Below are positions 25,471 through 34,455 of a DNA stretch of 64,000 nt, one piece after another (within the stretch, counting starts at the first letter, position 1; each line of letters starts with the position of its first letter). Under the pieces are notes generated by a model, which was not told the DNA's origin, made no database searches, and worked only from the letters and a program-made list of their open reading frames with translations. Source of the DNA: Streptomyces sp. SDr-06 (GTDB taxonomy: Bacteria; Actinomycetota; Actinomycetes; Streptomycetales; Streptomycetaceae); contig NZ_QOLA01000020.1 in NCBI RefSeq assembly GCF_003324565.1, positions 1 through 64,000 on the forward strand, read 5' to 3'. A program made the translations under genes and the position numbers.

Positions 25471-25973
25471 CGGGTGAGCGTACGAAGCCCGGCCGCGTTG
25501 ATCAAGGCCGTCGCGCCCGCCGCGCGCTGCCAGTGACGCAAGCGCGCGGCGGGCAAGTACGAGCAAGACCACAGCGGGCAAGTACGAGCAAGACATCACA
25601 TGGGGTCGCCGACTCAACTCGCCCCGCTGGGCCGGGCCCGACGGCGTCCGGGCCGGTGCTGGGCGACTCCGGACGGGATGGCGGGTTGACCTTCGAAAGT
25701 TCACTGTTCATGCACTGAGACCCACGTATCCAAGGGCATTGTTTTTGGCCAGCAGGGGTCTCGAAGGCGGCACTCGATTTGGCGCTGTGTCAACTGTGTT
25801 CCATGATGTGGACCAGCGGGGGGCGGGGGGTCGATGCTGCCCGGGGTGCGTCAACAGCGCGTGCCCCAAGGAATGTTGAACGGTGAAGCAGGTGGGTCTG
25901 GGGGCGACCCGGTCTGCTGGCTCACCATCCCCGCGCCTTCTTCTGTCTCCACCTCTCTTTAGGAAAACGCCGC
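25471..25973. other. Intergenic region upstream of the LuxC/LuxE operon
   Basis: 500 bp with no gene, between divergently read neighbours. A weak promoter candidate for the rightward operon is TTGGCG (25779-25784), 17 bases, CATGAT (25802-25807). The leader before the ATG at 25974 is pyrimidine-rich and ends in AGGAAA. Confidence 0.4.
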
Positions 25974-27245
25974 ATGCCCGTCCATCAGGTTTCGGACCTC
26001 ATACGCTTCGCCCGCGACCACTCTCCTTTCTACGCGGATCTCTACGCGGACCTGCCGCCCGAGGTCGACCGCCTCACCGACCTTCCGGTGGTGGACCAGG
26101 CCGCGTTCTGGGCTGCCAACACCCTGCGCGACAACCGTGTCCTGACCGCTCCGCTCGGCGAGGCCGTCGTGTTCAAGACCGGTGGCACCACGGGCGCGCC
26201 GAAGTTCTCCTGCTACACCCGCGAGGAGTGGCAGGAGTTCGTCACCGCCTTCGGTGCCGGGCTCGTCGACGCGGGTCTGCGCCCCGGGCACCGAGTGGCC
26301 GACCTCTTCTACGCCGGTGAGCTCTACGCCAGCTTCCTGTTCATCCTGGACTCGCTCGCGCACGCTCCCGTCGCCAACGTACGGCTGCCCATCGGCGGCG
26401 GCGCTCCGCTCGAGTCGACGGTTCCCACCCTTGAGGACTTCGCCGCGCAGGTCGTGGCGGGCACCCCCACCACGCTGTGCCGGCTCGCCGAGCACCTGGT
26501 GTCCCTGGGCCGTCAACTGCCCGCCGTGGAGCTGCTGTTCTTCGGCGGCGAGGCTCTCTTCGACGACCAGCGCCGACTGCTCGCGGCCGCCTTCCCCAAC
26601 GCCGAACCCCGCTCGCTCGGCTACGCCAGCGTGGACGGCGGCCTCCTCGGCCGGCCGGTGCCGGGCCCGGATCCGCGCACCCACCGCGCGTTCACCCCGC
26701 ACACCGTCGTCGAGATCCTCGACGAGACGACCGGCGAGCCGATCCGTGATACCGGCCGGGCCGGACGCGTCGTCGTCACCCAGCTCTTCCGGCGCCTCAT
26801 GCCGGTCATCCGCTACCCCGCCGGGGACCGCGCGGAGTGGACCGACGTCGAAGGCGGAGTCTTCCGCATCCTCGGCCGCGCCGAGGAAGGCGTGCGCGTG
26901 GGCCCCGTCTCGCTGTACGCGCAGGACGCCCAGGCAGCCGTCGCCGAGGCCGACACCGAAGGCCGCGTCATGGGCATGCAACTCGTCGTACGCCGCTGGG
27001 AGGGCCGCGACGGACTCGTGCTGCGCCTGGCCACCGCCCCCGGCGACGACGACCCGGCCGGCCTTGAAGTGCTCGCCAAGGCCGTGGTCACCGAGCTGAA
27101 CGACGCCCGCCCGCTCTACCCGGACAGCGTCGCCGCCGGGTTCGTCCACCCGCTCCGCGTCGAATGGGCGCGCCACCGCGACCTGGTGGTCAACCCCCGC
27201 TCCGGCAAGCTCGTCCGCGTGATCGACGAGAGGCCGACCGCATGA
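25974..27245 (+). CDS. PaaK-like adenylate-forming enzyme (phenylacetate-CoA ligase family)
   Basis: 423 residues of the ANL superfamily, PaaK branch. It opens HQVSDLIRFARDHSPFYADLY, typical of PaaK. The phosphate-binding loop is VVFKTGGTTGAPKFS with its Lys, and later motifs include LLFFGGEAL and RYPAGDRAEW (the adenylate Asp). The C-terminal subdomain ends NPRSGKLVRVID, containing the catalytic Lys. It activates a carboxylic acid as acyl-AMP and then acyl-CoA or acyl-carrier. First gene of a five-gene operon in which each stop overlaps the next start by four bases. Substrate unknown; a polyketide or aryl acid would fit the context. Confidence 0.85.
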   Translation: MPVHQVSDLIRFARDHSPFYADLYADLPPEVDRLTDLPVVDQAAFWAANTLRDNRVLTAPLGEAVVFKTGGTTGAPKFSCYTREEWQEFVTAFGAGLVDAGLRPGHRVADLFYAGELYASFLFILDSLAHAPVANVRLPIGGGAPLESTVPTLEDFAAQVVAGTPTTLCRLAEHLVSLGRQLPAVELLFFGGEALFDDQRRLLAAAFPNAEPRSLGYASVDGGLLGRPVPGPDPRTHRAFTPHTVVEILDETTGEPIRDTGRAGRVVVTQLFRRLMPVIRYPAGDRAEWTDVEGGVFRILGRAEEGVRVGPVSLYAQDAQAAVAEADTEGRVMGMQLVVRRWEGRDGLVLRLATAPGDDDPAGLEVLAKAVVTELNDARPLYPDSVAAGFVHPLRVEWARHRDLVVNPRSGKLVRVIDERPTA

Positions 27246-28552
27246 CCACCCCGACGATCACCGGCCGCCGCCTCCCGCTCGTCCTGCGCAACCGCGCCTT
27301 CGGCGCCGTATGGCTGGGCCAGGTGTGCACCCAGGCCGCGGTGCGCATGTTCCAGGTGGGCATCTCCTGGTGGCTCATCGCCTACGCCGCGTCCAGCGCG
27401 GGCGGCCTCGCCTCAGGGCTGTTCATGGCGGTCAGCACCCTGCCCGCCGTCGCGCTGGCGCCCCTGGTCGCCCGCACCATCGCCCGCTGGGCCCACCGTT
27501 CGCTGCTGCGCGCCGCCGCGGGGGGCGCGGGAGCCGTCGCGACAGCTCTGGCGATCTGGGCCTGCGCGAGCGACCTGCCCATCGCGGCGGCGTATGCGGC
27601 GACCCTCGCCCTCGCCACCTGCCAGGCGTTCTTCGACCCCTGCCTGACCACCTCCGTGCCCGAGCTCGTGGACGACGAGGACATCGAGGCCGCGACCGGC
27701 TTCGAACTGTCCACCCAGTCCCTGGCGAGCCTGGGCGGCGCCCTGCTCGGCGCCCTCATCGTGGACAAGGCCGGGGTGGCCGGACTCGCCGTCGGCTGCG
27801 CCGCCGCTTATGCGGCCGCCGCACTGCTCATCACGACCGCACGCTTCCGTACGGCCGATTCCACCGCCGACGCCGCAGCCGAGGGGGCCGGGGGAGTGGC
27901 AGCGCGGCGGACGCTGCGTCAGATCCTGGGCGCGCTGCCCCAGGTGCGCGCGATCCTGCTCTGCTTCGCCGCGGCCAACCTCTTCACCACCGCCGTCTTC
28001 GTCGTGATGCCGCTGTACACGGCCTCGGTGCTGCACGGCGACGGCAGCACGGTGGCGCTCCTGGAGGGATCGCTCGGCGCGGGCACGCTCATCGGCTCGT
28101 TCACCGGCGCGCGCGTACCGGGGCGGCCCACCGTGGTCGGCTCCCTCTGCCTCGCCATGATGGCCTTCGTCCTCGCCGTGCCCGGCCTGGTCGCCGCGCG
28201 GCCGGTCATCGCCGGCTCGCTGCTGGTGACCGGCTGGTGTGTGGGGGTGATCGGCGTCCGCTTCGTGGCCCTGTTCCAGCGGCTCGTACCCGCTGCCGAC
28301 AAGCCCGCGTTCTTCGCTGTCATGCAGGCCGTTCTCGGCGCGACCTTCCCGCTCGCCTCGCTGCTCTTCGGCCTCCTCGGCGACCACCTGTCCGCCCAGA
28401 CGCTGTGCCTGATCCAGGCGGCCGGGCTGCTGCCCGCGGCCGTCTTCCTGGGCCTGCTGGGCGACCGCCCGACGACGGCCACCGATTCTGACGACTCGTC
28501 AACTGGCGGCAGCAGCACGCCGGAACCGGCCGCCACCGGAGGCACGCGATGA
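27242..28552 (+). CDS. MFS transporter
   Basis: 436 residues with about 12 hydrophobic segments. It starts LRNRAFGAVWLGQVCTQAAVRMFQVGISWWLI, like MFS-1/DHA-type exporters of the enterobactin/macrolide-efflux group, and has a central cytosolic loop (about 200-225) and a Ser/Thr-rich tail. It is coupled on both sides by ATGA overlaps. Since no LanT-type ABC exporter is visible in the region, this is the best candidate for product export or self-protection. The substrate is inferred only from context. Confidence 0.85.
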   Translation: MTTPTITGRRLPLVLRNRAFGAVWLGQVCTQAAVRMFQVGISWWLIAYAASSAGGLASGLFMAVSTLPAVALAPLVARTIARWAHRSLLRAAAGGAGAVATALAIWACASDLPIAAAYAATLALATCQAFFDPCLTTSVPELVDDEDIEAATGFELSTQSLASLGGALLGALIVDKAGVAGLAVGCAAAYAAAALLITTARFRTADSTADAAAEGAGGVAARRTLRQILGALPQVRAILLCFAAANLFTTAVFVVMPLYTASVLHGDGSTVALLEGSLGAGTLIGSFTGARVPGRPTVVGSLCLAMMAFVLAVPGLVAARPVIAGSLLVTGWCVGVIGVRFVALFQRLVPAADKPAFFAVMQAVLGATFPLASLLFGLLGDHLSAQTLCLIQAAGLLPAAVFLGLLGDRPTTATDSDDSSTGGSSTPEPAATGGTR

Positions 28553-29685
28553 CCGCCACCATCGAGCGGGCCACCCCTGCCGACATCGCCGACCTGCGCC
28601 AGCTCTACTACGCCGTGTACGGGCCGCACTACCCCACCGCCCTCGGCACGGATCCCGCCGAGATGTCCCGGCTCATCCAGGACCCGCACACCCTCTGGCT
28701 CGTGGCCCGCTGCGCCCGCACCGGCGCGCTCGCCGGGTCGGCCGCGGTCCACGGCGAGGCGGGCAGCCGCATCGGCCGTCTCGAAGGGCTCGCCGTCCAC
28801 CCCGACCAGCGCGGCTCGGGCCTCGCCGGACAGCTCACCGAGGCCCTGTGCGCCCGCACGCTGGGCGCGGGGAAGCTCGACTCGGTGTACGCCACGGTCC
28901 GCACGGTCAGCGCCGGACCGCAGCGCGTCGTGGCCCGCAACGGCTTCCGCCCGTTGGGCATCCTGCCCAACGCCGTGGATCTCAGCAGCCGCGAAAGCCT
29001 CGCGCTCTACGCGCGTCACTCCCCGGGCGTGTTCGACCGCCGCGTGCCCGTCGCCGAGGTGCCCGCCTCGCTCGCACCCCTGCTGCGCACCGTCGAGGAC
29101 AGCCTCGGGATCAGCTACGCCGACACCCGGCCGACCGCGCCGCGGCCCGCGCCCGCCGGGGCAGTACCGGCTCCGCTGGAGATCGTCGAGGCTCCGGCGT
29201 TCGTCCGCCGCCGCTTCCACGAGCGCTTTCCCGAACCGGGCCGCTGGTTCTACCCGTTGCACACGCCCAACATCCTGCTCACCCCGGACGACGGCGATTT
29301 CGAGGTGTACGCGTACCTCAACCGCACCGGCGGGTACTGCGCGCTGGTCACCGCCCACCCCGACCCGGCGTTCGCCGCGGGCTGGCTGGAGTCGGTCACC
29401 CGGACCCTGACCCGGGCCGGTGCCGGATACGTCGAGGCGCTGGTGCCGCTGGAACACCACGCCGCGCTCTCGGCGTTCGGCGCCCAGGGCTTCATCGCCG
29501 GGGCGCTGTATCCCGCGATGCGCCGGGACGGCGACGGCTTCCACGACTACGTCGTGATGTCCCGGACCACCGAGCACATCGACTTCCGCGGTGTCGTCGT
29601 CGACCCACCGCTGCAACCCTTCCTCGATTCCTATGTGTCGGCCTGGGCGTCGACCTATCTGCCCTCCCGTGAGGTTGCCTCATGA
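28549..29685 (+). CDS. Two-part GNAT acyltransferase
   Basis: 378 residues. Residues 1-150 are a complete GNAT domain, with LEGLAVHPDQRGSGLAGQLTEAL as the acyl-CoA loop and VVARNGFRPLG as the C-terminal strand. Residues about 180-378 form a second alpha/beta half with GNAT-like features (VYAYLNRTGGYCALVTAHP, LERTL-type helices, LSAFGAQGFIAGALYPAM) but no clear CoA loop. GNAT enzymes attach fatty acyl groups to RiPP peptides in goadvionin-type pathways, so a role in joining an acyl chain to the lanthipeptide is a reasonable hypothesis. It could equally acylate an amine intermediate. Confidence 0.82.
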   Translation: MTATIERATPADIADLRQLYYAVYGPHYPTALGTDPAEMSRLIQDPHTLWLVARCARTGALAGSAAVHGEAGSRIGRLEGLAVHPDQRGSGLAGQLTEALCARTLGAGKLDSVYATVRTVSAGPQRVVARNGFRPLGILPNAVDLSSRESLALYARHSPGVFDRRVPVAEVPASLAPLLRTVEDSLGISYADTRPTAPRPAPAGAVPAPLEIVEAPAFVRRRFHERFPEPGRWFYPLHTPNILLTPDDGDFEVYAYLNRTGGYCALVTAHPDPAFAAGWLESVTRTLTRAGAGYVEALVPLEHHAALSAFGAQGFIAGALYPAMRRDGDGFHDYVVMSRTTEHIDFRGVVVDPPLQPFLDSYVSAWASTYLPSREVAS

Positions 29686-30839
29686 CCCCCTCGAACCCCC
29701 ATCTCGCCCCCGTCGACGTCCCGGACGCCACGGCGCTGGCCCAGGTCCAGCAGCTCTGCGACCTGACCGAGCCCTACGCCTGCGGACCGGCCGAGGACGA
29801 CCTGTTCGCCGCCGCCATGGCGCAGAGCAACGCCTGGCACCGCGAGCGCTCCCCGTTCTTCCGGAGCCTGTACGACGGTGAGCGACAGGACACGCCGTAC
29901 GGTGCGCCGCTGGTGCACGCGAACTTCTTTAAGCGCCACGAGGTCCTCTCCATCCCCCAGGACGACGTCCATCTGCATCTGACCTCCTCGGGCACCACCG
30001 GCCAGAAGTCGCAGATGTTCTTCGACGAGTGGACCATCCGGTCCGCCCAGCGCATGGTCGCCCGCATCTTCGAGCGCAACGGCTGGATCACCCCCGACCA
30101 GCCGGTCAACTATCTGCTCTACAGCTACGAGCCCGCCCGCGACCTCAAGCTGGGCACCGCGTTCACCGACAACTACCTGTGCGACTTCGCTCCGGCCCGC
30201 CAGGTCGAGTACGCCCTGCGCGCCACCGGCAACGGGCACGAGTTCGACCCCTTCGGCTGTGTCGCCGCGCTGCGCCGCTTCGCCGAGGACGACGCTCCCG
30301 TACGCATCCTCGGCTTCCCCGCCTTCCTCTGGTTCACCCTGGAGCGGATGCGCGCGATGGGTCTGCCGCCGCTCCAACTCCCCGAGAACTCCCTGATCAT
30401 CCTCGGCGGCGGCTGGAAGGGCCACACCGACCAGCAGATCGGCAAGCACGAGCTGTACGCCCGTGTCACCGAACAGCTCGGCATCCCCTCCGAGCGGATC
30501 CGCGACACCTTCGGCTCGGTGGAGCACTGCGTCCCGTACATCGAGTGCTCGCACCACAACCTCCACGCGCCCGTCTGGTCGCGGGTGTTCATCCGCTCCA
30601 CCCGCACCCTGGAGCCCCTCGGGTACGGAGAGCGGGGCTACCTGCACCTGGTGTCCCCGTACATCACCTCCGTGCCGGCGCAGAGCGTCGTCATGGGCGA
30701 CCTCGCCTCGCTGCACCCGGGCGAGGAGTGCGGCTGCGAACTGGACACCGACTGGTTCACCATCCACGGGCGTGCCGGGGTGAGCCGCAACAAGAGCTGT
30801 GCCGTGGCCGCCGCCGAACTGATGAAGGGAATGTCATGA
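29682..30839 (+). CDS. LuxE-like acyl-protein synthetase
   Basis: 385 residues of the LuxE family (ANL superfamily). The ATP loop is HLTSSGTTGQKSQMFFDEWT; LLYSYEPARDLKLGTAF and LIILGGGWKGH are family segments. The C-terminus has VSRNKSCAVAAAELM, whose Cys373 aligns with the acyl-accepting Cys of LuxE. In luminous bacteria LuxE activates a fatty acid as acyl-AMP, holds it as a thioester and passes it to LuxC for reduction to an aldehyde. The next gene encodes a LuxC, so the pair should form an acyl reductase. There are no luxA or luxB genes here, so light emission is not the purpose. Confidence 0.87.
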   Translation: MTPSNPHLAPVDVPDATALAQVQQLCDLTEPYACGPAEDDLFAAAMAQSNAWHRERSPFFRSLYDGERQDTPYGAPLVHANFFKRHEVLSIPQDDVHLHLTSSGTTGQKSQMFFDEWTIRSAQRMVARIFERNGWITPDQPVNYLLYSYEPARDLKLGTAFTDNYLCDFAPARQVEYALRATGNGHEFDPFGCVAALRRFAEDDAPVRILGFPAFLWFTLERMRAMGLPPLQLPENSLIILGGGWKGHTDQQIGKHELYARVTEQLGIPSERIRDTFGSVEHCVPYIECSHHNLHAPVWSRVFIRSTRTLEPLGYGERGYLHLVSPYITSVPAQSVVMGDLASLHPGEECGCELDTDWFTIHGRAGVSRNKSCAVAAAELMKGMS

Positions 30840-33343
30840 CCGAGGCCGAGAACCGGACGAACCACCACTACTGGCAGGGCGCCTTCATCGGCGACGACGA
30901 GGCCGCACGGCGCCTCGCCACCCTGCCCGCCACCGTCGAGGCCGCGCTCGCCACCCCGCTGGACACCGAGACCGTCCTGGCCGCCTGCGACGCACTCGCG
31001 AACGCCCTGCGCGACCCCGGCCACCCCGTACGGGAACGGCTGGCTCCGCACCTGCCCGGCGACGCCGAGGAACTGCTCGCCGAGCTCGCCGCCTTCCTGG
31101 GCCGCGACGCGCTCACCCGCAAGCTCCGCCGCGAGCTGGGCGGCACCGCCCCGCAGCGGCTCAGCCGCCCCGACGCCAAGGAGACGGTGTACGAGGCGTG
31201 GGCGCCGGTCGGCCTGGTCGCCCACATCGCCCCTGGCAACGCGGCCACCGTCGCCCCGCTCAGCCTGATCGAGGGACTGCTCGCGGGCAACGTCAACATC
31301 CTCAAGACCAGCAGCGCCGACACTCTCCTCGCGCAGCACCTGCTGGCCGAGCTCGCCGCGTTCGACCCGAGCGGCGCCCTGGCCGAGCGGGTCATCGTGC
31401 TGCGCTTCTCCTCCTCGCGCGCCAACTGGCTGCGCCTGATGTGTGCCCCGGCCGATGCCGTTGCCGTGTGGGGAGGCGAGGCGGCTGTGGAGGGGGTGGC
31501 CGCCCATGTCCCGGCCGGCTGCCGTCTGGTGGAGTGGGGACACAAGATCTCCTTCGCGTACCTGACCCGGGACGCGTGGGCCGACGAGGCGACCCTGAAC
31601 GCGCTGGCCGAGGACATCTGCGTCTTCGAGCAGCAGGCGTGCTCAAGCCCCCAGGTCGTCTACCTCGACACCGAGGAACCGGACGATCTGTACGCCGTCG
31701 CCGACCGCCTCACCCTCGCGCTGGCCGCTCAACCGGCGCCCGTGGAGAGCGAGTTGGACCCGGCCGAGTACGCCGAGCTCACCACCACCGAGCACCTCGC
31801 CCGCCTGGAGGAACACCTCGGTCTGACCCGCGTCCTGGCCGCCCCCGACGGCAGCTGGCGCGTCATGGCCGACACGCGCCCCGCACTCACCGCGTCCCCG
31901 CTGCACCGCAGCGTCTGGGTCAAGCCGCTGCCGCGCAAGAACGTCATCGCCACGCTGCGGCCCATGCGCCGGTATCTGCAGACCGCGGGGATCGCGGGCA
32001 GCCGCGCCGACATCGCCGAACTCTCGACTGCCGTCCTGGCCGCCGGCGCCACCCGGGTCACCCCGGTCGGCGCCATGACCTCCGGCTATGTGGGCGAGCC
32101 GCACGACGGTGTGTACGCCCTGCAGCGCTACAGCCGCCGCGTCGCCGTCCAGGCCGACGCCCGCTTCTCCACCACCGCGTGCCTTGACGACCTCCTGCGG
32201 CAGCCCGCCTTCCCCGCACCGACCGGGCCGCTGCTCGACAAGGCCGCCGTCCAGGAACTCAACCGGGATGTCGAACGGCGCGATGCCGAGCTGTACTTCC
32301 GCAGCGGAGGCAGCACCGGCACGCCCGCCCTGTCCCTGTTCAGCTATGACGACTACGACGCGCAGATGCACGCCGCCGCCCGCGGCCTGCTCGCGGCGGG
32401 CTACGACCCAGCCCTGGACCGCACCGCCAACCTCTTCTACTGCGGCGGCATGTACGGCGGGTTCATCAGCTTCTTCTCCATCCTCGAACGCCTCGGCGGC
32501 GTGCAGATGCCGATGGCCGCCGGAGCCGACCACCGCGCCACCGCCGAGATGATCGTCGCGTACGAGGTCGACACCCTCTTCGGCATGCCCTCCTACCTGT
32601 GGCAGCTCCTGCACGAAGAAGCGGACCTGCTGCGCTCCTACGGCGGCATACGCAAGATCTTCTACGGGGGCGAGCACTTCACCGAGGAGCAGCGCCGCAC
32701 CCTCACCGAGACCTTCGGCATCGAGGTCGTCCACTCCATCACCTACGGCAGCACCGACCTGGGCCCGCTCGGCTACCAGTGCGTCGAGAGCGGCGGCAGC
32801 GTCCACCACCTCCACGCCGACCTGCACACCCTGGAGATCGTCGCCGTCGACGCCGACCGCCCGGTGGCGCCGGGGGAGACCGGCCGGCTCGTCTTCACCA
32901 CCCGGGCCCGCCGAGGACAGCACCTCGACCGCTACGTCATCGGCGACCTCGGTCGCCTCCTGACCGGCGACTGCCCCTGCGGCAACCGCTCCCCACGCTT
33001 CGAACTGCTCGGCCGTCTCGGCGAAGTGATGCGTGTGGCGACGTACTTCCTCAACTACCGGCGGCTCGTGGGCATCGCAGAGGAGCGCCTGCGTTACAGC
33101 GGCGAGCTCCAGGCCGTCCTGACGGCGGGGTCCGCCAGGGAATGCCTGACCCTCCGCATGGAGCGCTCCCTGGCCCCCGACCCGGAGGTGGCGCGCGCCG
33201 CGTTCCTCGCCGAGTACCCGGAGGTCCGCTCGGCCGTGGACGAAGGGCTGCTGGACTTCGCGGTGGAGGTGCGGGACGGGGCCGATCTGGACCGTACGGC
33301 GACGAGCGGGAAGCTGCGGGCGGTGGTGGACCGCAGGCGGTAG
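30836..33343 (+). CDS. LuxC-type acyl reductase fused to a LuxE/PaaK-like domain
   Basis: 835 residues in two parts. Residues about 1-450 are LuxC: IAPGNAATVAPLSLIEGLLAGN is the nucleotide-binding region of the aldehyde-dehydrogenase fold, and Cys269 in FEQQACSSPQVV is the acyl-accepting Cys. Residues about 475-835 are a LuxE/PaaK-like adenylating domain with RSGGSTGTPALS in place of the usual loop; the loop Lys is missing (Ala-Leu instead), while the C-terminal Lys of SGKLRAVVD and a CPCG zinc knuckle remain. The second domain may therefore be a scaffold or accept preformed adenylates. Start is ATG 30836 (ATGA overlap); a longer upstream frame overlaps the luxE gene and is a shadow. Last gene of the operon; a hairpin follows. 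Confidence 0.87.
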   Translation: MTEAENRTNHHYWQGAFIGDDEAARRLATLPATVEAALATPLDTETVLAACDALANALRDPGHPVRERLAPHLPGDAEELLAELAAFLGRDALTRKLRRELGGTAPQRLSRPDAKETVYEAWAPVGLVAHIAPGNAATVAPLSLIEGLLAGNVNILKTSSADTLLAQHLLAELAAFDPSGALAERVIVLRFSSSRANWLRLMCAPADAVAVWGGEAAVEGVAAHVPAGCRLVEWGHKISFAYLTRDAWADEATLNALAEDICVFEQQACSSPQVVYLDTEEPDDLYAVADRLTLALAAQPAPVESELDPAEYAELTTTEHLARLEEHLGLTRVLAAPDGSWRVMADTRPALTASPLHRSVWVKPLPRKNVIATLRPMRRYLQTAGIAGSRADIAELSTAVLAAGATRVTPVGAMTSGYVGEPHDGVYALQRYSRRVAVQADARFSTTACLDDLLRQPAFPAPTGPLLDKAAVQELNRDVERRDAELYFRSGGSTGTPALSLFSYDDYDAQMHAAARGLLAAGYDPALDRTANLFYCGGMYGGFISFFSILERLGGVQMPMAAGADHRATAEMIVAYEVDTLFGMPSYLWQLLHEEADLLRSYGGIRKIFYGGEHFTEEQRRTLTETFGIEVVHSITYGSTDLGPLGYQCVESGGSVHHLHADLHTLEIVAVDADRPVAPGETGRLVFTTRARRGQHLDRYVIGDLGRLLTGDCPCGNRSPRFELLGRLGEVMRVATYFLNYRRLVGIAEERLRYSGELQAVLTAGSARECLTLRMERSLAPDPEVARAAFLAEYPEVRSAVDEGLLDFAVEVRDGADLDRTATSGKLRAVVDRRR

Positions 33344-33351
33344 GCACGCGT

Positions 33352-33374
33352 GCCCAGGGCTGACAGCCCTGGGC
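33352..33374 (+). terminator. Operon terminator after the LuxC fusion gene
   Basis: GCCCAGGGC (33352-33360), TGACA loop, GCCCTGGGC (33366-33374), a perfect 9-bp stem starting nine bases after the stop codon. Confidence 0.75.
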
Positions 33375-33557
33375 GCCGTTGCCCGCACGTGGGGGGCGGC
33401 GGGCGGCGGTCGCCAGTGCACCGTGGCGTGGCCCGACCCCCGTCCGGGCCCCGCCGTGGTGCGTACGCATCTTTTCGGTTGCGCGCATTCAGCGGTAGCT
33501 TTCGACATGCACGCGCAAAAGCCCTGATGGGGACGTCAAGCGCACAGGGGGCCAACC

Positions 33558-34415
33558 TTGATACGGATTCACCTGGGATCCGAGGGACTGGGCCGCGTCC
33601 GGGTCTGCTCCCTCCCGGACTTCGGTGCCGAACTGACGGCAGCCGGTGGGGCCCACGCCCGCGGCAGGCTCCCTCAGGGGCCGCTGGCGCAGCTCTACTC
33701 GCGCAGCCTCCAGCCGGACCTCGCCGAGGGCGTCAGCAGCCTGTACCTTGCCGACCTGTTCGCCCGCCGCAGCCCCACGCCCTTCACCAAAGCCCTGGCC
33801 GAGGGCGACGAGCGGGCCCGCGGCGTCCTGGCGAACGCCATCGACCAGCTGCGCGGCACGGCGATTGAGCCGCATCGCTCAGGCATCCGGTCCGCGGTCG
33901 CGACCCGGGCCGCCGATCTGTCCCAGATCTATGTCGGCGGCGGCGCGTCGGTGATGCTCAAGGAACTCGGACACGGTATCCGGTTCCGCCGCGGTGTCCT
34001 GGAACTACCGACGGTCTTCGACGCCGACCTCGAACTCGGTCAGGGCTCGCTGCACATCCAGGCGGTGGCCCTCAGCAGGCGGGTCACCCTGGCCGAGCCC
34101 GAGAGCGGGGACCTGACCGTCCGGATCCCCGCGGGATCTGCCCCGCGAACCGAACCGGGGCACACGGCGGCGCTTCGGTCCCTGCTCGGCACCGGTAGGG
34201 CGGAGGCACTCGAAGGCATCGTCACGTCGGGGGGTGTCACAGGGCGGCAACTGGCCGCGCTGCTCGGTGTGTCCAACGCCGCGGCCAGTCGACACGCCTC
34301 CGTCCTGCGCCGCGCCGGTCTGATCCGAACCCTGCGCAGAGGACAGGCCGTCCAGCATGTCGCGACACCGCTGGGCTACCGCTTGGCGCAGCCGGAGTCA
34401 CCCAACGGGCTGTGA
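33558..34415 (+). CDS. ArsR-type winged-helix regulator (DUF5937-like N-terminus)
   Basis: 285 residues. The N-terminal ~200 residues begin MIRIHLGSEGLGRVRV and match the layout of actinobacterial DUF5937/ArsR proteins, with a sensor-like domain of unknown ligand. The C-terminal wHTH reads ALEGIVTSGGVTGRQLAALLGVSNAAASRHASVLRRAGLIRTLRRGQ. The metal-binding Cys of classical ArsR are absent. Start is TTG 33558 with AGGGGG upstream. It is the only dedicated regulator seen in the centre of the region and is a good candidate cluster switch. Confidence 0.8.
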   Translation: MIRIHLGSEGLGRVRVCSLPDFGAELTAAGGAHARGRLPQGPLAQLYSRSLQPDLAEGVSSLYLADLFARRSPTPFTKALAEGDERARGVLANAIDQLRGTAIEPHRSGIRSAVATRAADLSQIYVGGGASVMLKELGHGIRFRRGVLELPTVFDADLELGQGSLHIQAVALSRRVTLAEPESGDLTVRIPAGSAPRTEPGHTAALRSLLGTGRAEALEGIVTSGGVTGRQLAALLGVSNAAASRHASVLRRAGLIRTLRRGQAVQHVATPLGYRLAQPESPNGL

Positions 34416-34455
34416 TCGGGAGACTTCCCGGCGGGCAGGGCCCGGGCGGCCGCGG

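Noticed and set aside
30029..30835. 269-codon upstream extension of the LuxC fusion gene
   Set aside because: Overlaps the luxE-like gene completely and translates to Arg/Pro/His-rich sequence; the ATG at 30836 fits the operon's 4-nt overlap pattern and the LuxC N-terminus.
25974..33343. Bioluminescence (lux) operon
   Set aside because: LuxC and LuxE homologues are present but there is no luciferase luxA/luxB or luxD, and the neighbours are biosynthetic.
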